From assembly GCA_905221605.1 (NCBI GenBank), contig CAJNDS010002260.1, positions 295,001 to 359,000 of the forward strand: a stretch of 64,000 nucleotides of DNA. Reading direction: 5' to 3'. The stretch comes from Symbiodinium natans. Taxonomy: Eukaryota > Sar > Dinophyceae > Suessiales > Symbiodiniaceae. The translations under genes were made by a program, and so were the position numbers. Numbering within the stretch: position 1 is the stretch's first letter; every line of letters starts with the position of its first letter. This document shows, one piece after another, positions 42,537 through 54,664 of this stretch. The notes under the pieces were generated by a model. That model was not told where the DNA came from. It made no database searches and saw only the letters and a program-made list of their open reading frames with translations.

Positions 42537-43066
42537 CTCCTGCGTGGCTGTTGCCATGGGAAGGTTCATGGGTTTAGGGTTTTAGGTTTCATGTGCATGG
42601 GGGTAGTCATAAGAACGGCGAGAAGAAGAGCAACTGTGTAGCTATCACCTACCCTAGCCGTAGTTAGGGTACATGTATGATCACTCAAAACGTCCCCGGA
42701 CAATGCAAGGGTTCACAAAGGCTTCAGGGTTTGAGGTGTGGGGTTTAGTTGCTTAGGGTCCAGTGTAAAGTGCCGCCTCCCCCTAAACCCTAAACCCTAA
42801 ACCCTAAACCCTAAACCCTAAACCCTAAACCCTAAACCCTAAACCCTAAACCCTAAACCCTAAACCCTAAACCCTAAACCCTAAACCCTAAACCCTAAAC
42901 CCTAAACCCTAAACCCTAAACCCTAAACCCTAAACCCTAAACCCTAAACCCTATACCCTAAACCCTAAACCCTAAACCCTAAACCCTAAACCCTAAACCG
43001 TAAACGCAACCCATGTCGCGCAGAATTGACATCACGAAGTTCGGCCAAGATGGCACCAAGCTGTGA
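42537..43066 (+). CDS. Terminal exons of an unknown gene
   Basis: 42537-42563 (SCVAVAMG) joins in phase to 42607-42637 (HKNGEKKSNC, donor GTAGCT). A further island 43024-43066 (IDITKFGQDGTKL, TGA at 43064) follows a 220-base CCCTAAA array and a GCGCAG acceptor and looks like a last exon; its phase does not fit directly to 42637, so an exon may be missing or the groups may be separate. Function unknown. Confidence 0.45.
42782..43010. repeat. CCCTAAA array before a terminal exon
   Basis: About 32 units (one CCCTATA), then GCGCAG and exon 43024-43066. Confidence 0.93.
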
Positions 43067-43379
43067 GCTGAGAGTGCCCCCGAAGCCTCAATCCCCCCTC
43101 CCCCACAGTTGCCTAGGATGGTTTATGGGTAGATGAAATCAGGCTTTTTAAGATGTTTTACATACAAAAACCAAATCATCCATTTCTATAAAAGTGGGTG
43201 TGTGCGTATACATATATGTATATATATACATATGTATATACATATACATATATATATATGTATGCAGATATGTATGTATGCATATACTCGCGATCATGGG
43301 ATGCTACCCATGAACCCTCAGTGCTAGATCCTCAACCCTGAGCCCTCGACCCGAAACCCGAAAACCCAAGTTGACCCAG

Positions 43380-45561
43380 CGACCTTGAGCACGCGCGTGC
43401 GCAGCTTGTTTAGGGCAGATTAGGGTCTGCAGTGTGCGTTGAAAACTTGAGTCGACGAAGTAGAGGCCCTAGCAAATCCTGAACCCGGAACCCTAGCTCC
43501 TGAACCGTTCGCCCGAAACCCTGGCCATCTTGCTGAAGACGTTCACCTCCACCGCGAGTCCGATGAATGTCGAGCCCCACACCTAGGCTTTAGTGGGCCC
43601 CAACCTCTTGGAGCCTCCAATCAAAGCCCCAAACCCTAAACCCTGAACCCTGAACCCTGAACCCTGAACCCTAAACCCTAAACCCTAAACCCTAAACCCG
43701 AAACCCTAAACCCGAAACCCTATAAACCCTAAACCCTAAACCCTTGTGTAGGCGGACTATGAGCCCCAACTTCTCGAGGCCGACAGGCCGTCCTTCCCGT
43801 AGCCCTAAACTCCCTACGCTCCGGAAGTTTAGGGTTTAGGATTTAGGGTTAGGGGCGTGGGTTTAGGGTTTAGGGTTTAGGGTTTAGGGTTTAGGGTTTA
43901 GGGTTTAGGGTTTAGGGTTTAGGGTTTAGGGTTTAGGGTTTAGGGTTTAGGGTTTAGGGTTAGGGTTTACGGTTTAAGGCTCCCTAAACCAAGCACTAAG
44001 CCCTAACCTAACCCTGAAACCCTAAGCTCTAAGCACTAAAACCCTACACCCTAAGCCCTAAACCCTAAACCCCAAACCCCAAACCCTAAACCCTAAACCC
44101 TAAACCCCAAACCCTAAACCCTACCGAGAATCAAGGAGCTTGAAGGAGTTCTCCTCCGAGCTGATCAAGGGAGAGACGCGGCTCCTGCAGGCACAAAGGG
44201 CTCTGGGGGTGGGGTTTAAGCCCTAAGCCCTAAGCCCTAAACCTTAAACCCAAAACCCTAAACTTTCAACCCTAAACTTTAAAGCCTGAGTGGATTTTCT
44301 GAAGCCAATCACATTGGAGATCCCCCTTTCAAGTGTTCGGGTTTTGGTCCAAACCCCCCCAGTTGTCAGGGTTCCCAAACCCCCAAGGCACCAGACTGAA
44401 CCCCGAACACCCTAGACCCTGAACCCTGAAGCCTAAACCAAAAAGCCCGAAACTCTAAACCCTAAACCCTAAGCCCTGAACCCTAATCACTAATCGCTAA
44501 ACCCTAAACCCTAAACCCCAAACCTAACCCCCCTTCCAAGCCGTGCTCGCCAGGTGCCCAGCGGCGAAATCCTGGTCATCACGGAGGCCCTGTCCCTTCG
44601 GGACATCCAGGGTCTAGGGTTTAGGGTTTCTAGGGTTTAGGGTGTTTAGGGTTTAGGGTCGGGGCTAGGGTTTAGGGTTTAGGGTTTTTAGGGTTTAGGG
44701 TGGTTAGGGTTTAGGGTGCAGAGTGTAGGGTTTCGGGCCTAGGGTTTAGGGTGTAGGGTTTCGGGTTTAGGGTTTGGGGTTTAGGGTCTCGGTTGAGCTC
44801 CCCAGGTGGTGATGATGATCCTCCAAAACCCTGAGACGAAGGAAACCTTGGTCCAGACGGGCCAGGCCGGAACAGTTCTGGGTTTGGGGAGTCGGGTTTA
44901 GGGTTTTTAGGGTTTAGGAGGGTTTAGGGTTCAGGGTTCAGGGTTTAGGGTTTAGGGGTTAGTGTTTGGGTGGTAGGGTTTACGATTGAGGGTTTAGGGT
45001 TTAGGGTTTGGGGTTTAGAGTGCCTCTAGGGTTTGCTAGGGGTTGTCTAGCAGAAACCCGTTTTTGGGTGTTAGGGTTTGGAGGGTTTTCCAGCGCGTGC
45101 AGGTTTTTCTTGCATACTGCGTGCGAATGTGAACTCATAGTCAGGAATCCCCGATTGCTTTATCATGGAATAGATCATCCGCACTATCTAAAAATTTAGA
45201 GCCTTTTGAAAGGGAACAGGGAGAAGGCGTGTCTATGAGTCTCCTGTTTCCAGTTTCCCAGATTGCAAGCGTGGGTTCCAAACTGTACGAGCCTTTTTAG
45301 ACAAGCACACTGAACCGCGGAGCCCGAAGCTCTACAGTGCCACAAGTAATACCCTAAATCCTAAACCCTAGGCCCTAAACCCTAAAGCCTAAAGCCTAAA
45401 GCCTAAAGCCTAAACCTAAACCCCAAACCCCAAACCCCAAACCCTAAACCCTAAACCCTAAACCCTAAACCCCAGCTGGCAGGTGTGGCCGGACGGCAAG
45501 GCCAGCCATCAGGCGCGCATTCCGGGTGCCAAGCGCCGCCCGGGCACCTGGCAGCTGGCCT

Positions 45562-45596
<35 letters not shown>

Positions 45597-48500
45597 CGAA
45601 ACCTACACCCTGAACCCTAAACCCGAAACCCTAAACCCTAAACCCTAAACCCTAAACCCTGAACCTTCAACCCTAAAACCTAAAAACCCTAGACCCTATA
45701 AACAACCTAAACCCTGAAAGCCTAAACTCGAAACTCGAGGGACTCAGGGTGCCTTTTTTTGGGGGGTTCAGGGATCTAAGGGGTTTGGAGCCCTCAACCC
45801 CAGCCCCTGAATTGGGAAATCCGATAGCTGGCTCCACTAAGCTCCATGACTCTATGCTCTCAAACCTAAACCCTAAACCCTAAACCCTAAACCCTAAACC
45901 CTAAACCCTAAACCCTAAATCCTAAACCCTAAACCCTGAACCCTCGGGAGCCTTTGTTCTGCCTGCCAAGTCCCCCTCAGGACCCGACGAGAACCAATTC
46001 CTGTGCGCCCGCCGCATCCTCAAGAGGCCGGGGTTTAAGGTTTAGGGTTTAGGGTTTAGGGTTTAGGGTTCCCTATTAGGGTTTAGGTTTCCCTAAAGCG
46101 TTGGCCCTAACCCCTAAGAGCCTAACCCCTGAACCCGAAGCCCTAAACCGAAACTCCAAAGCTCCAAGGCCCTCAGCCACAACACATGAAACCCCTAGAG
46201 CTTTAAAGTTCTGGAAGCCCCTCTTGCCTTCTTTCAACGCTTTTTTTTTTTTTTTCTCCGTGAACCCCTCCCCCCTTCATTGTGGGGGTGGTTTAGGGTT
46301 TAGGGTGTAGGGTTCAGGCCTTGGGGGAGTGTGCTACGTTTGGCGTGTACAGGGGTAGCCCCCATTCTATGAAGCGCCCATGTGCTCCCAGCTTTGTAAT
46401 CCTAAACCCTAAACCCTAAACCCTCAACCCTCAACCCTCAACCCTCAACCCTTATCCCTAAACCCTAAACCCTAAACCCAAAGTGCTTAGACGTTGGGGG
46501 TATGGGGTGCTGGCGTGCCTCGCGCCAGGCAGCTGGAAATCGACGAAAATGCTGTCCACCTGGCATGTTTGTGGCTTATTCCCGGCCTTGTGCCCTTTAG
46601 CTCTAAACCCTAAACCCTAAACCCCAAACCCTGAACCCTAAACCCTAAAACCTAAACCCTAAACCCTAAACCCTAAACCCCAAGCCCTAAACCCCAAGCC
46701 CTGAGATTTGTTCTTTGGATTCGGGATCTTGTTTATGGAGACGGCGCCTCTAAGAGGCAGTGCGAGTAACCACAATTTCTGGGGCTCGGGGTGGGGGGGG
46801 GGTGGGGTGGGGGGGGGGTAATCACGTGACTTGGGACTTCACACCTGCAACTCCAAAGCCTGAACCCCTAATCCCCAAAGGCCTAAACCCTTGCTGTTTA
46901 ATTCGGGGTTTATAAGCAAAACGCGCCCGCGCCTAGGCGAGAGCGCAATTTCAAGCAAAAAAGGTGTCCGAAACTTCAAAACGACACCCCCTGCAAAAAA
47001 CACAACACACAAAAGATCCTTAAACCCAAAAGAATAGTCCAAGCAGTGCAAACCCAAATCCTGAAACCTGAACCCTAAACTTTGAACCTTGAACCCTGAA
47101 GAAGAATCAACTTGAGGCCACTTTCAGGATCCAGTGCGCAAGTCTGTTGAGTTACAACCAAAGCACAATTCCAGAAAATCATGCCTGCGCTGTGGCGAGA
47201 GCACTACTTCGAACCTGAACTGCCGGAGCCATAGCGCAGAAAAAACTTCCCGAACCGAAAATCGCTATTTGAAAGTTCAACATGGGGAATGAGGAAAACG
47301 TGCCCGCGCCTAGGCGAGAGCGGAATTTCGAGCAAAAGACGCGTCCAAAACTTCAAAAAAAAAGACCCCCTGGAAAAAAAAAAACAACAAAAAAACGATC
47401 AGGCTTCGAGCGAAAATGCATTTTTCCGAAAAAAAGACCTAACCCTTCAGTGTTTTCGAGCCCTGCAAATGCTGCGGTCATGACGAAAATGTGTGTTTCG
47501 CTTGGGGTTTTAGCCCCCGACGCGAAAAATGTAAACAAAAAATGTGTTCACTCACACGGCCTCTTGCGGGCGCCGCCACCTTGTTTATGAAGCCAAGACT
47601 TGCTTCACGGGCAAAGAAGTGGCGCAATGAGAAGGGTAGCCGTACTTGTGAGCTTCATTGAGGAAGCGAACCATCACGCGGCGAGTGTAAGAGCGGGTGC
47701 GGCGAGTGTCACTTGAAAGCGTGTTTGGCGGATGTAACGCTCGGCGTGTCGCATGGCGAATGTCGCGCAGTGGACGCCGGACGCAGCAAATGCATTCCAG
47801 CAATGGGCGGTGCGATGAATGTCACAGCAAGCGTGGTGTTTGGAGCACAGCGAATGGAAGGTGCTCGGCGAATGCAACGCGCGCGGCGACTGCAACACGT
47901 GGCGTACCAAATACAGCAGAGAGAGAGCGTGGCGAATGTAACACGTACAGTATAGGGGTCGGAATCATTCTTAATGGGTATTCCCTTGTGGTATTTCTAC
48001 TTTAATACCCCCCCCCCCCCAAAACCCCATTCTAATTATCAGGGCACCCCATATCAACCCTACCTCAGAAGTAGGAGCGGGCATTCTTGCAACCTGCGTC
48101 TGTGCTCCCTACCCCTAGTCCAGAAACGCGTAGCCCTACTTATGAATCCCAGCAGTCCCGTAAGGCTGAAAGTGGCCATTAATCCCTCAACCCAAACCCT
48201 AAACCCTAAACCCTAAAACCTAAACCCTAAACCCTAAAATCTAAGCCCTAAACCCCAAAGCCCATAAATTCAGCAAACAGAGACCTCAAAGCAGGTGCGA
48301 ATCTCGCAAGATGTGGGCTACATCGAGGAGGATCGAAGCTCGAAGAGTCCTGGTCTTAGGGCCACACACAGGGCTTAGGGGATTTAGGATTTAGGGTTTA
48401 TTTAGGGTTTAGGGTTTAGGGTTTGGGGTTTAGGGTTTAGGGTTTCGGGCGCGTGCCAGGCCCGAAAGCAGTCGAGACGTAAGTCCAAAGAGCCCAAAAC

Positions 48501-49188
48501 CCCATATCCTGGGGTTATGTAGGGTTTGAGGGGGTGCAGGAAATCTCGAAATCCGCTAGGCCCTACCCCCATTGCCGTAGTTGACTAAACCCTAAACCCT
48601 CAACCCTAAACCCTCCTCAACCCTCAACCCTCAACCCTCAACCCTAAACCCTGAACCCTAAACCCTAAACCCTAAACCCCCGACAATCCCTAATAGGCTT
48701 CGAAACACTGGACCCTTAAACCTTACTTGTCACTTGTCAGTATCCTGACCTCATGGGGCAAGCTGAGGTTACCCCGGCCTCAAGACCGTGCCGTCCCCAG
48801 CATGATGGTCGGAATTCTCTGGGGTTTTGATGGCTTCGGCTTCACGTTTGAGAAGGGTTTGGGGGTGCTTGGGCCCACGTAAAGAGGGGGTTCTGAGGAC
48901 CCGCTGAGACCTGGTAAGCGAAGGCCTGTTGTGGAAAGAGCGGCCTGTGTTGTCTAAACTAGGGATGCGCGAGAGCCATGAAGGCAGTTGTGGCAGACCG
49001 TTTCGAGTTTGGGAGCTCGAAGCCCGAATGCCAGGAGTGCTGGACGCTGACCAGTTCTCGTGCAAAAGCCTAAGCCCTAAACCATAAGCCCTAAGCAGTA
49101 AACCCTAAACCCTAACCCCCAGGTCTACCGCAAGCGCATCATCAAAGGAGAGGTCATTCCTGGCCGGGGGCCCGGTCGAGGGCGTTAG
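43380..49188 (+). CDS. Multi-exon gene ending in a GR-rich tail, unknown function
   Basis: Coding islands: 43380-43407 (DLEHARAQL), 43752-43798 (ADYEPQLLEADRPSF), 44129 to about 44208, 44554-44610 (SGEILVITEALSLRDIQ), 44806-44880 (MILQNPETKETLVQTGQAG), 45262-45345 (GFQTVRAFLDKHTEPRSP), 45476-45566 (WQVWPDGKASHQARIPG), 45983-46032 (ENQFLCARRILKRP), 46533 to 46562 or 46589 (LEIDENAVHL), 48295-48352 (RISQDVGYIEEDRSS), 48460-48478, 48540-48576, 48741-48767 (YPDLMGQAE), 48801-48823, 48885-48913, 48963-49067 (RPFRVWELEARMPGVL) and terminal 49123-49188 (VYRKRIIKGEVIPGRGPGR, TAG). From 48295 to 49067 all joins are in phase. It may be two genes, since 46.6-48.25 kb has no confirmed exon. The C-terminal GRGPGRGR could bind RNA; no domain recognised. 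Confidence 0.58.
43858..43975. repeat. TTTAGGG array
   Basis: About 16 units, followed after a 20-base spacer by a CCCTAAA array (43985-44125), so that this intron could fold into a long stem. Confidence 0.92.
46605..48260. other. Region with duplicated A-rich segments and GCGAATGT repeats
   Basis: Two direct imperfect copies of about 90 bases, 46918-47008 and 47295-47392, share CGCCCGCGCCTAGGCGAGAG and end in A-rich tails. From about 47680 to 47950 the word GGCGAATGT or GGCGAGTGT recurs roughly every 13-45 bases. CCCTAAA arrays bound the region at 46605-46700 and 48190-48262. The ORFs here are repeat products in my view. Confidence 0.45.
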
Positions 49189-49239
49189 GCCTTCTGAAAA
49201 TGGCAGTTAAACCCTGAACCCGCTTGAACTAAACTGCAA

Positions 49240-49265
49240 GGGAGCCCTTGTGTATATATACCGCC

Positions 49266-49303
<38 letters not shown>

Positions 49304-49480
49304 TATCTCAAAATGTCAATACAAATGTCAATACATATATACACTAAAAGGATATGTGTATATTTACATACATACATACATGTATACATCTAACCCTTGT
49401 ATATACAAACATATACACACATACATATTCACCCCTTATGCATATATATATATATATATATATGTACATACCCTTGTATA
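49240..49480. repeat. TA-rich microsatellites
   Basis: Alternating (TA)n and TACA/CATA words at 49252-49310 and 49360-49475. They follow the stop of the preceding gene and precede the candidate first exon at 49579. Confidence 0.7.
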
Positions 49481-49578
49481 AAAGATTTACACATACCTCA
49501 GAAACCTCCAGCAAAGGTAAGGTGACCATCTACCCCCCCCCCCCCCGCCCCCGAGCACCCAAAGCCGCCAAAGCCCCA

Positions 49579-52500
49579 ATGTCTAAGCACACATATTCAC
49601 CAGGGTTTAGGGTTCAGGGTTTAGGGTTTCTGGTTTAGGGCTTAGGGTTCACGGTTTAGGGTTTAGGGGAAGCCCTAAAACCCCAAGATGCCCTAAACGC
49701 TACCCCCTGGCCCTAGCCCTTAAGCCAAGAAACTGGAGAACCCGGTAGCCCCAAACCCGAGCCCGTACAGAGCTTGATAGTGGCGAGGCGCGTGAGGTTC
49801 CTCAACGACTGGGTGTGTGGCGAAGTTCACGGATCTGGTCGAGGCGCGAGACTAACCCACTGATTCTACAGGTTAAGGGTTTAGGGTTTAAAAGTTTAGG
49901 GTTGAGGGTTTGGGGGTTGCTTCTCGTCCCTAGACCCCGAAAGCCTTTGCCTAAACGCCCCTGAACAGAGCCCAGAGTTCCTCCAATCCTCAACCCCAAG
50001 CTCAAGACCCTAAACCCTAAACCCTAAACCCTAAACCCTAAACCCTAAACCCTAAACCCTAAACCCTAAACCCTAAACCCTAAACCCTAAACCCTAAACC
50101 CTAAACCCTAAACCCTAAACCCTAAACCCTAAACCCTAAACCCTAAACCCTAAACCCTAAACCCTAAACCCTAAACCCTAAACCCTAAACCCTAAACCCT
50201 AAAAACCCTAAACCCTAAACCCCAAACCCTAAGCCCTAAGCCCTAAATCCAAAGCCCTGAGCCCTAAACATGTTTGGGATGTCCCATGTAGGGCTGAGGG
50301 TTCAGGCTCTGAACTTTCAGGGTTTAGGGTTTAGGGTTTAGGGTTTAGGGTTTAGGGTTGAGGGCGCCCTCTTAGGGACAATTCCGCCACCCTTGCCTTT
50401 GAGGTGCCTCGGCAACCAAAGTCTTGCAAGCTCCGGATTGATCCAATGTCCAGGATGAGGGCGCCTCCGAGGGTTTAGGGTTTAGGGTTCAGGGTTTGGG
50501 GTTTAGGGTTTAGGGTTAGGGGTTTAGGGTTTGGGGTTTAGGGTTTAGGGTTTAGAGTTTAGGGTTTAGGGTTCGGCCTTGGGGTTTGGGGTTTAGGGGG
50601 TTTGCTAGGTCGGCACCTGGGATCCTTTCATATCCCCCTCTTCTGGGGTTTAAGAGGGCCATGTTGGGAAATTATACTGACCGTCCTTAATGGGGATGAG
50701 AGTACCCCCTGTTCTGGTACTAAAAGTCCTTCATAGGGATTGTAGTACCCCCTATGATAGTCCTATAGGGATTGTAGTACCCGGTATTTACTAAGGACTG
50801 TTAGCAGAAGGGGGAACATCCCAAGGGCCGTATTTGTCGGAATATTTTCGCTTACAGGGTTTAAGAGGGCCACATTTACGGGAGTCTTTTCGCTTCTTGG
50901 GTTTAAGGGGGCCCCATTCATAGGACCGTTTTGTTCAGAGGGGTGTACAGGCCAGAACCTAGTTTAGGGTTTAGGGTTTAAGGGTTTAGGGCTATTCATG
51001 TAATTAAAGCGCCGCGCAGTACGTTATAATTGTATTCTTCGCTCGTGACAATTCATATAGAGCTAATGAAGCGTGCCCGTATTCCTTATTGAATTGTTTT
51101 TAGGAGATAGCTCACGGACGGCACGCAGAACTCATTGCGTTCTTTCGCTGAATCCTTTCGCGCTTTTATTTGTGTTACATGCTTCCTTTCACCTCCTTCT
51201 TCTCGCTTATTATCTTCTTTCTCACGGGCGTGTTCGTAGTTTTCTTGTGCTTGCATTCTTGCCTATCTTTGTGCTATTCAATTGAGACATAATTTGTAAG
51301 TTCTTGTAATTTGCAAGCCCCAAAGCCCCGGACCCTGAACCCCTTGGAGGGGAATGGATTCCTTAAACCCTAAACCGCAGACCCTAAACCCTAAACCCTA
51401 AACCCTAAACCCTAAACCCTAAACCCTAAACCCTAAACCCTAAACCCTAAACCCTAAACCCTAAACCCTAAACCCACAGGTGTCCAGGTTTAGGTTTTAG
51501 GGTTTCGGACGTAGGGTGCACCTCACCATTGAGCATCCAAATGAGGACGGTCACGCTGGGATAGCCGGGTAGGTTGATGGCCGGCCAGCTGCACGTCACA
51601 TGGGGTTTCCGACAGTCGGGGTAACCTTTTAGGGGGGTTCCTATAGTAAGGATTATATTAATTTGGGGTATATGAAGGGTACCCCTATTTGGGGAAATAC
51701 CCAGACATGTACTAGGACCTAGAGTAGGCACTGATTGCCGCTCATTTTCGGGCTTAGGTTCCCTTATCAGCCCGCTAACCCAAAAAGGGCACTCTCGCTA
51801 CTGCTAGGTTACACCCGAAGAATTGACCCTTAAGCTACGGGGTTTCCGGGTTTAGGGTTTAGGGTTCCCCAAAACCCTAAACCCTCAACCCTGAACCCCA
51901 ATCCATCTCAATTGTAAGATCCCGGCTCTCGAGGTAAAGCAGCCAAAGGCCTCACAAGTCTAGAATTGGGGGTTTAGGGTTTAGGGTTTAGAGCTTAGAG
52001 GATACAGGGCAGGGCTTGAGCTTCGCAGATAACTACTAGTTGCTTAAGAACCCCCCCCCACCCCCCCCACCCCCCGCCCAAACAAACAAAGAATAATCCC
52101 TTTAATACCCTTATAAGGAAGAATGATTGACAGAACATCCGTGAAGCCCCAAGCCCCAGACTCCAAACTCGTCAGCCCCACGCGAAGCCAAAAGTCTCCG
52201 AACCCTAAGCCCAAAACCCTCAACCCTAAGCCCTAACCCCGAAATCCTAAACCCTAAACCTTAAGCCCTAAACCCTAAACCCTAACCCTAAACCCTAGAC
52301 CCCAAATCCGAATCCGAAACCTAAAAGAAACCGCAGAGCCTGAGCTTCAGCCCAACCTGCGTCCCGGCGGCGTTCTCCTCTTAGCTCCACGGGAGACCGA
52401 AATCTGGCGGAGGTTTCGAGCAGATTCGGCGGGTTTTTAAGGTTTTGGGATTTAGGGTTTCGGGTTTTTAGGGTTTAGGATTTAGGGTTTAGGGTTTAGG

Positions 52501-53585
52501 GTTTAGGGTGTATAGGGTTTTAGGGTTTCGGGTGTATAGGGTCAAGATGGTTCAAAGGTTTCCCTCTCGCGATTTGTATCCTGGCGTTTCGACATGCCTT
52601 TCGTGCGCGAAGCTGCTCAAACCCTGGGCCCTAGAAGCTTTGACCCTAAGAGTCCTAAACTAGGTAACAACCCTGGCAAGAATCGTTATAGTAGTAAAGT
52701 GGCAATAGTAGTAACAATCGTAGTACGGGTAATCATAGTAATCATAAGAGAGTAATTGTCCTAGTACGATGAAAAATACTAATCATAAGAGTAGAAATAA
52801 TAGTAATAATCGGTCATCATAGTAATCATAAGAGTAGTAATAATAGCAATACTCATAGTACGAGAAATACTAGTAATAATAAGAGTGCTGAAAATCCTAA
52901 ACCCTAAGCCCAGACCCTAAACCCTGAACCCTGAACCCTGAACCCTGAACCCTGAACCCTGAACCCTAAACCCTAAACCCTAATAGCAACAATACGAGAA
53001 ACAAAAGGATAGCTCCGCCTCTTTCGGCCTCCCGAGTTAGCCCCAAGGCCTCGTTGGGGGCCTCTTTCCTAAATCAGGAAAGCCAACCTACTGCACGCCA
53101 CGCCCTGGTTCAGGGGTCTTGGGAGTTAGGGTTTCGAGGGTTGGGGTTTAGGGTTTAGGGTTTAGGGTTTGGGGTTTGTGGTTAGGGCTAGGGTTTAGGG
53201 TTTAGGGTCTGGGGGTTTGGGGTTGGGGTTTGGAGTTTGGGGGTTTGGGGGTTTAGGGGCTTGGGTTATGGGGGTGTTGGGTTTCAGGGTGCCACATTCA
53301 AAGTGCAGAGAAAGACCTGAGAGGAGAGTAGGGTTTAGGGTTTGGGGTTTGGGGTTTGGGGGTGCAGGACAAGTTTAGTTTAGGGTTTCGGGTGCAGGGC
53401 TTGGTCTATGAGGAGTTTGGGCTTTCTAAACCCGAAACCCTAAACCCTAAGCCCTAAGCCCTAAGCCCTAAGCCCTAAGCCCTAAGCCCGAAGCCCTAAG
53501 CCCTAAGCCCTAAGCCCTAAACCCTAAACCCTAGGTTGCAATCCTGAACTGTTGCATGCCCTAGCAGCGCTACCGAGACTCCTAG
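49579..53585 (+). CDS. Multi-exon gene, unknown; one methyltransferase-like exon
   Basis: Candidate first exon 49579-49603 (MSKHTYSP) ends at a telomere-like donor and joins in phase to 49771-49871 (REVPQRLGVWRSSRIW). Other islands: 50386-50472 (TLAFEVPRQPKSCKLR), 52337-52432 (LRPGGVLLLAPRETEIW), 52547-52666 (a closed ATG-to-TAG frame, RFPSRDLYPGVS), 53013-53115 (PKASLGASFLNQESQP) and terminal 53568-53585 (RYRDS, TAG). The word NLRPGGVLLLAPRE resembles the L-x-P-G-G-x-L strand of class I SAM methyltransferases, but the glycine-rich cofactor motif is not found, so this stays a hint. Phases after 49871 are not established, and more than one gene may be present. Confidence 0.45.
50005..50262. 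repeat. CCCTAAA array
   Basis: Over 30 units ending in CCCTAAG units; lies in an intron between islands 49771-49871 and 50386-50472. Confidence 0.93.
50664..50823. mobile_element. Family 1 element with internal triplication
   Basis: Right end AGAAGGGGGAACATCCC; the word ATAGGGATTGTAGTACCC (or close) occurs three times (50690, 50731, 50765), making this copy longer (160 bp) than the others. Confidence 0.65.
51000..51350. other. AT-rich unique sequence without a supported gene
   Basis: AT-rich stretch between arrays, with words ATTCATG, TTCGCTCG and CACGGGCGTG similar in style to the hairpin-rich element at 39.5-41.2 kb, which it may be a fragment of. A 70-codon frame (51073-51285) is hydrophobic and has no splice context. 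Confidence 0.4.
52680..52890. repeat. AT-rich minisatellite (AATCATAAGAGTAGTAATA)
   Basis: Irregular copies of CATAGTAATCATAAGAG with interspersed GTACGA words. Similar triplet-rich DNA occurs at 54160-54560. Confidence 0.75.
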
Positions 53586-54664
53586 GATCTAGGGTGTTTA
53601 GGGTTTAGGGTTTAGGGTTTGGGGTTTGGGATCTAGGGTGTAGGGATTGAGAGCTTAGGACTCAGGATTTGAAGCAGGATGTTTGCATATTCCTTTGCTT
53701 CCCCAAAAGGACACGCAATATACACACCCACAAATAGTTTTAAGGAACCCCTGTACTGCATTCACTCACCACAAACCATAGTATGAACCCCACTTCACGT
53801 AAGCCCGAAGCCTAAACCCTATACCCTAAACCCTAAACCCCAAACCCCAAACCCTAAACCCTAAACCCTAAACCCTAAACCCTAAACCCTGGGGAGAGAC
53901 CGCGAACCGGGGCCACTGGCACACGCCCGCGAATCCCAGCCTTGGGCCCCCTCCGCTTCGTTCGATGACGGTTAACTAGTACTACTATTGGCGCCCTGAA
54001 CCTTCAACCCTCAACCCTCAGAACCCTAAACCCTAAACCCTAAACCCTAAACCCTAAACCCCAGGTAGGTATTTTGGATTTCTTTCTTCTATTTTGCCTT
54101 GTCGGGCTAAATAGAATATTGTTGAGGGTGTTGAAGGGCCCGCCTAGACCAAGACGACTGTTGCACTGATGATGATTGTTATTGCTACTACTGTTGTTAT
54201 TACAATCATTCCCATCATTGCGGTTACGACTATCAGCATTAGGCACAGGGTTGCAAGAGCTGCAACGGTTTCCACGGCTACTAGGATCACAAGTCATATT
54301 ACTATTCTTCCTGTTCTGACTAGTATTACGGTGATTGCTTTGATTCCCCAACTTTTCAAGTAACTTGTGATTATTTCGAACCTTCTCAGTACTTTGTCAC
54401 TGTTCTAATCATTGCTAGCTCTTTGTTCATACTAGTTCACCTAAGCATTAGCACTACTGTTATTCTGTCGAATACTACCTGCAGGAATTACTATAAAGCC
54501 TTTTTCTTTTGCTTCTATTTGTCAATATTACCCTTACTCGCTTGGCTGTTACTCATAGCATGGCCGGCGCTACTAACACCATAAGCCCAAAACCCTAAAC
54601 CTTACAACCTCACAAATCCTAGAATCCCTAGACCCTAAACCCTAAGTCGTAAACCCGAATCACT

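Noticed and set aside
51468-51731. Minus-strand exon with NLPGYPSVTVL, first thought E2-like
   Set aside because: The resemblance to UBC proline words is slight, and a + strand frame (VHLTIEHPNEDG) is equally open; not enough to call either.
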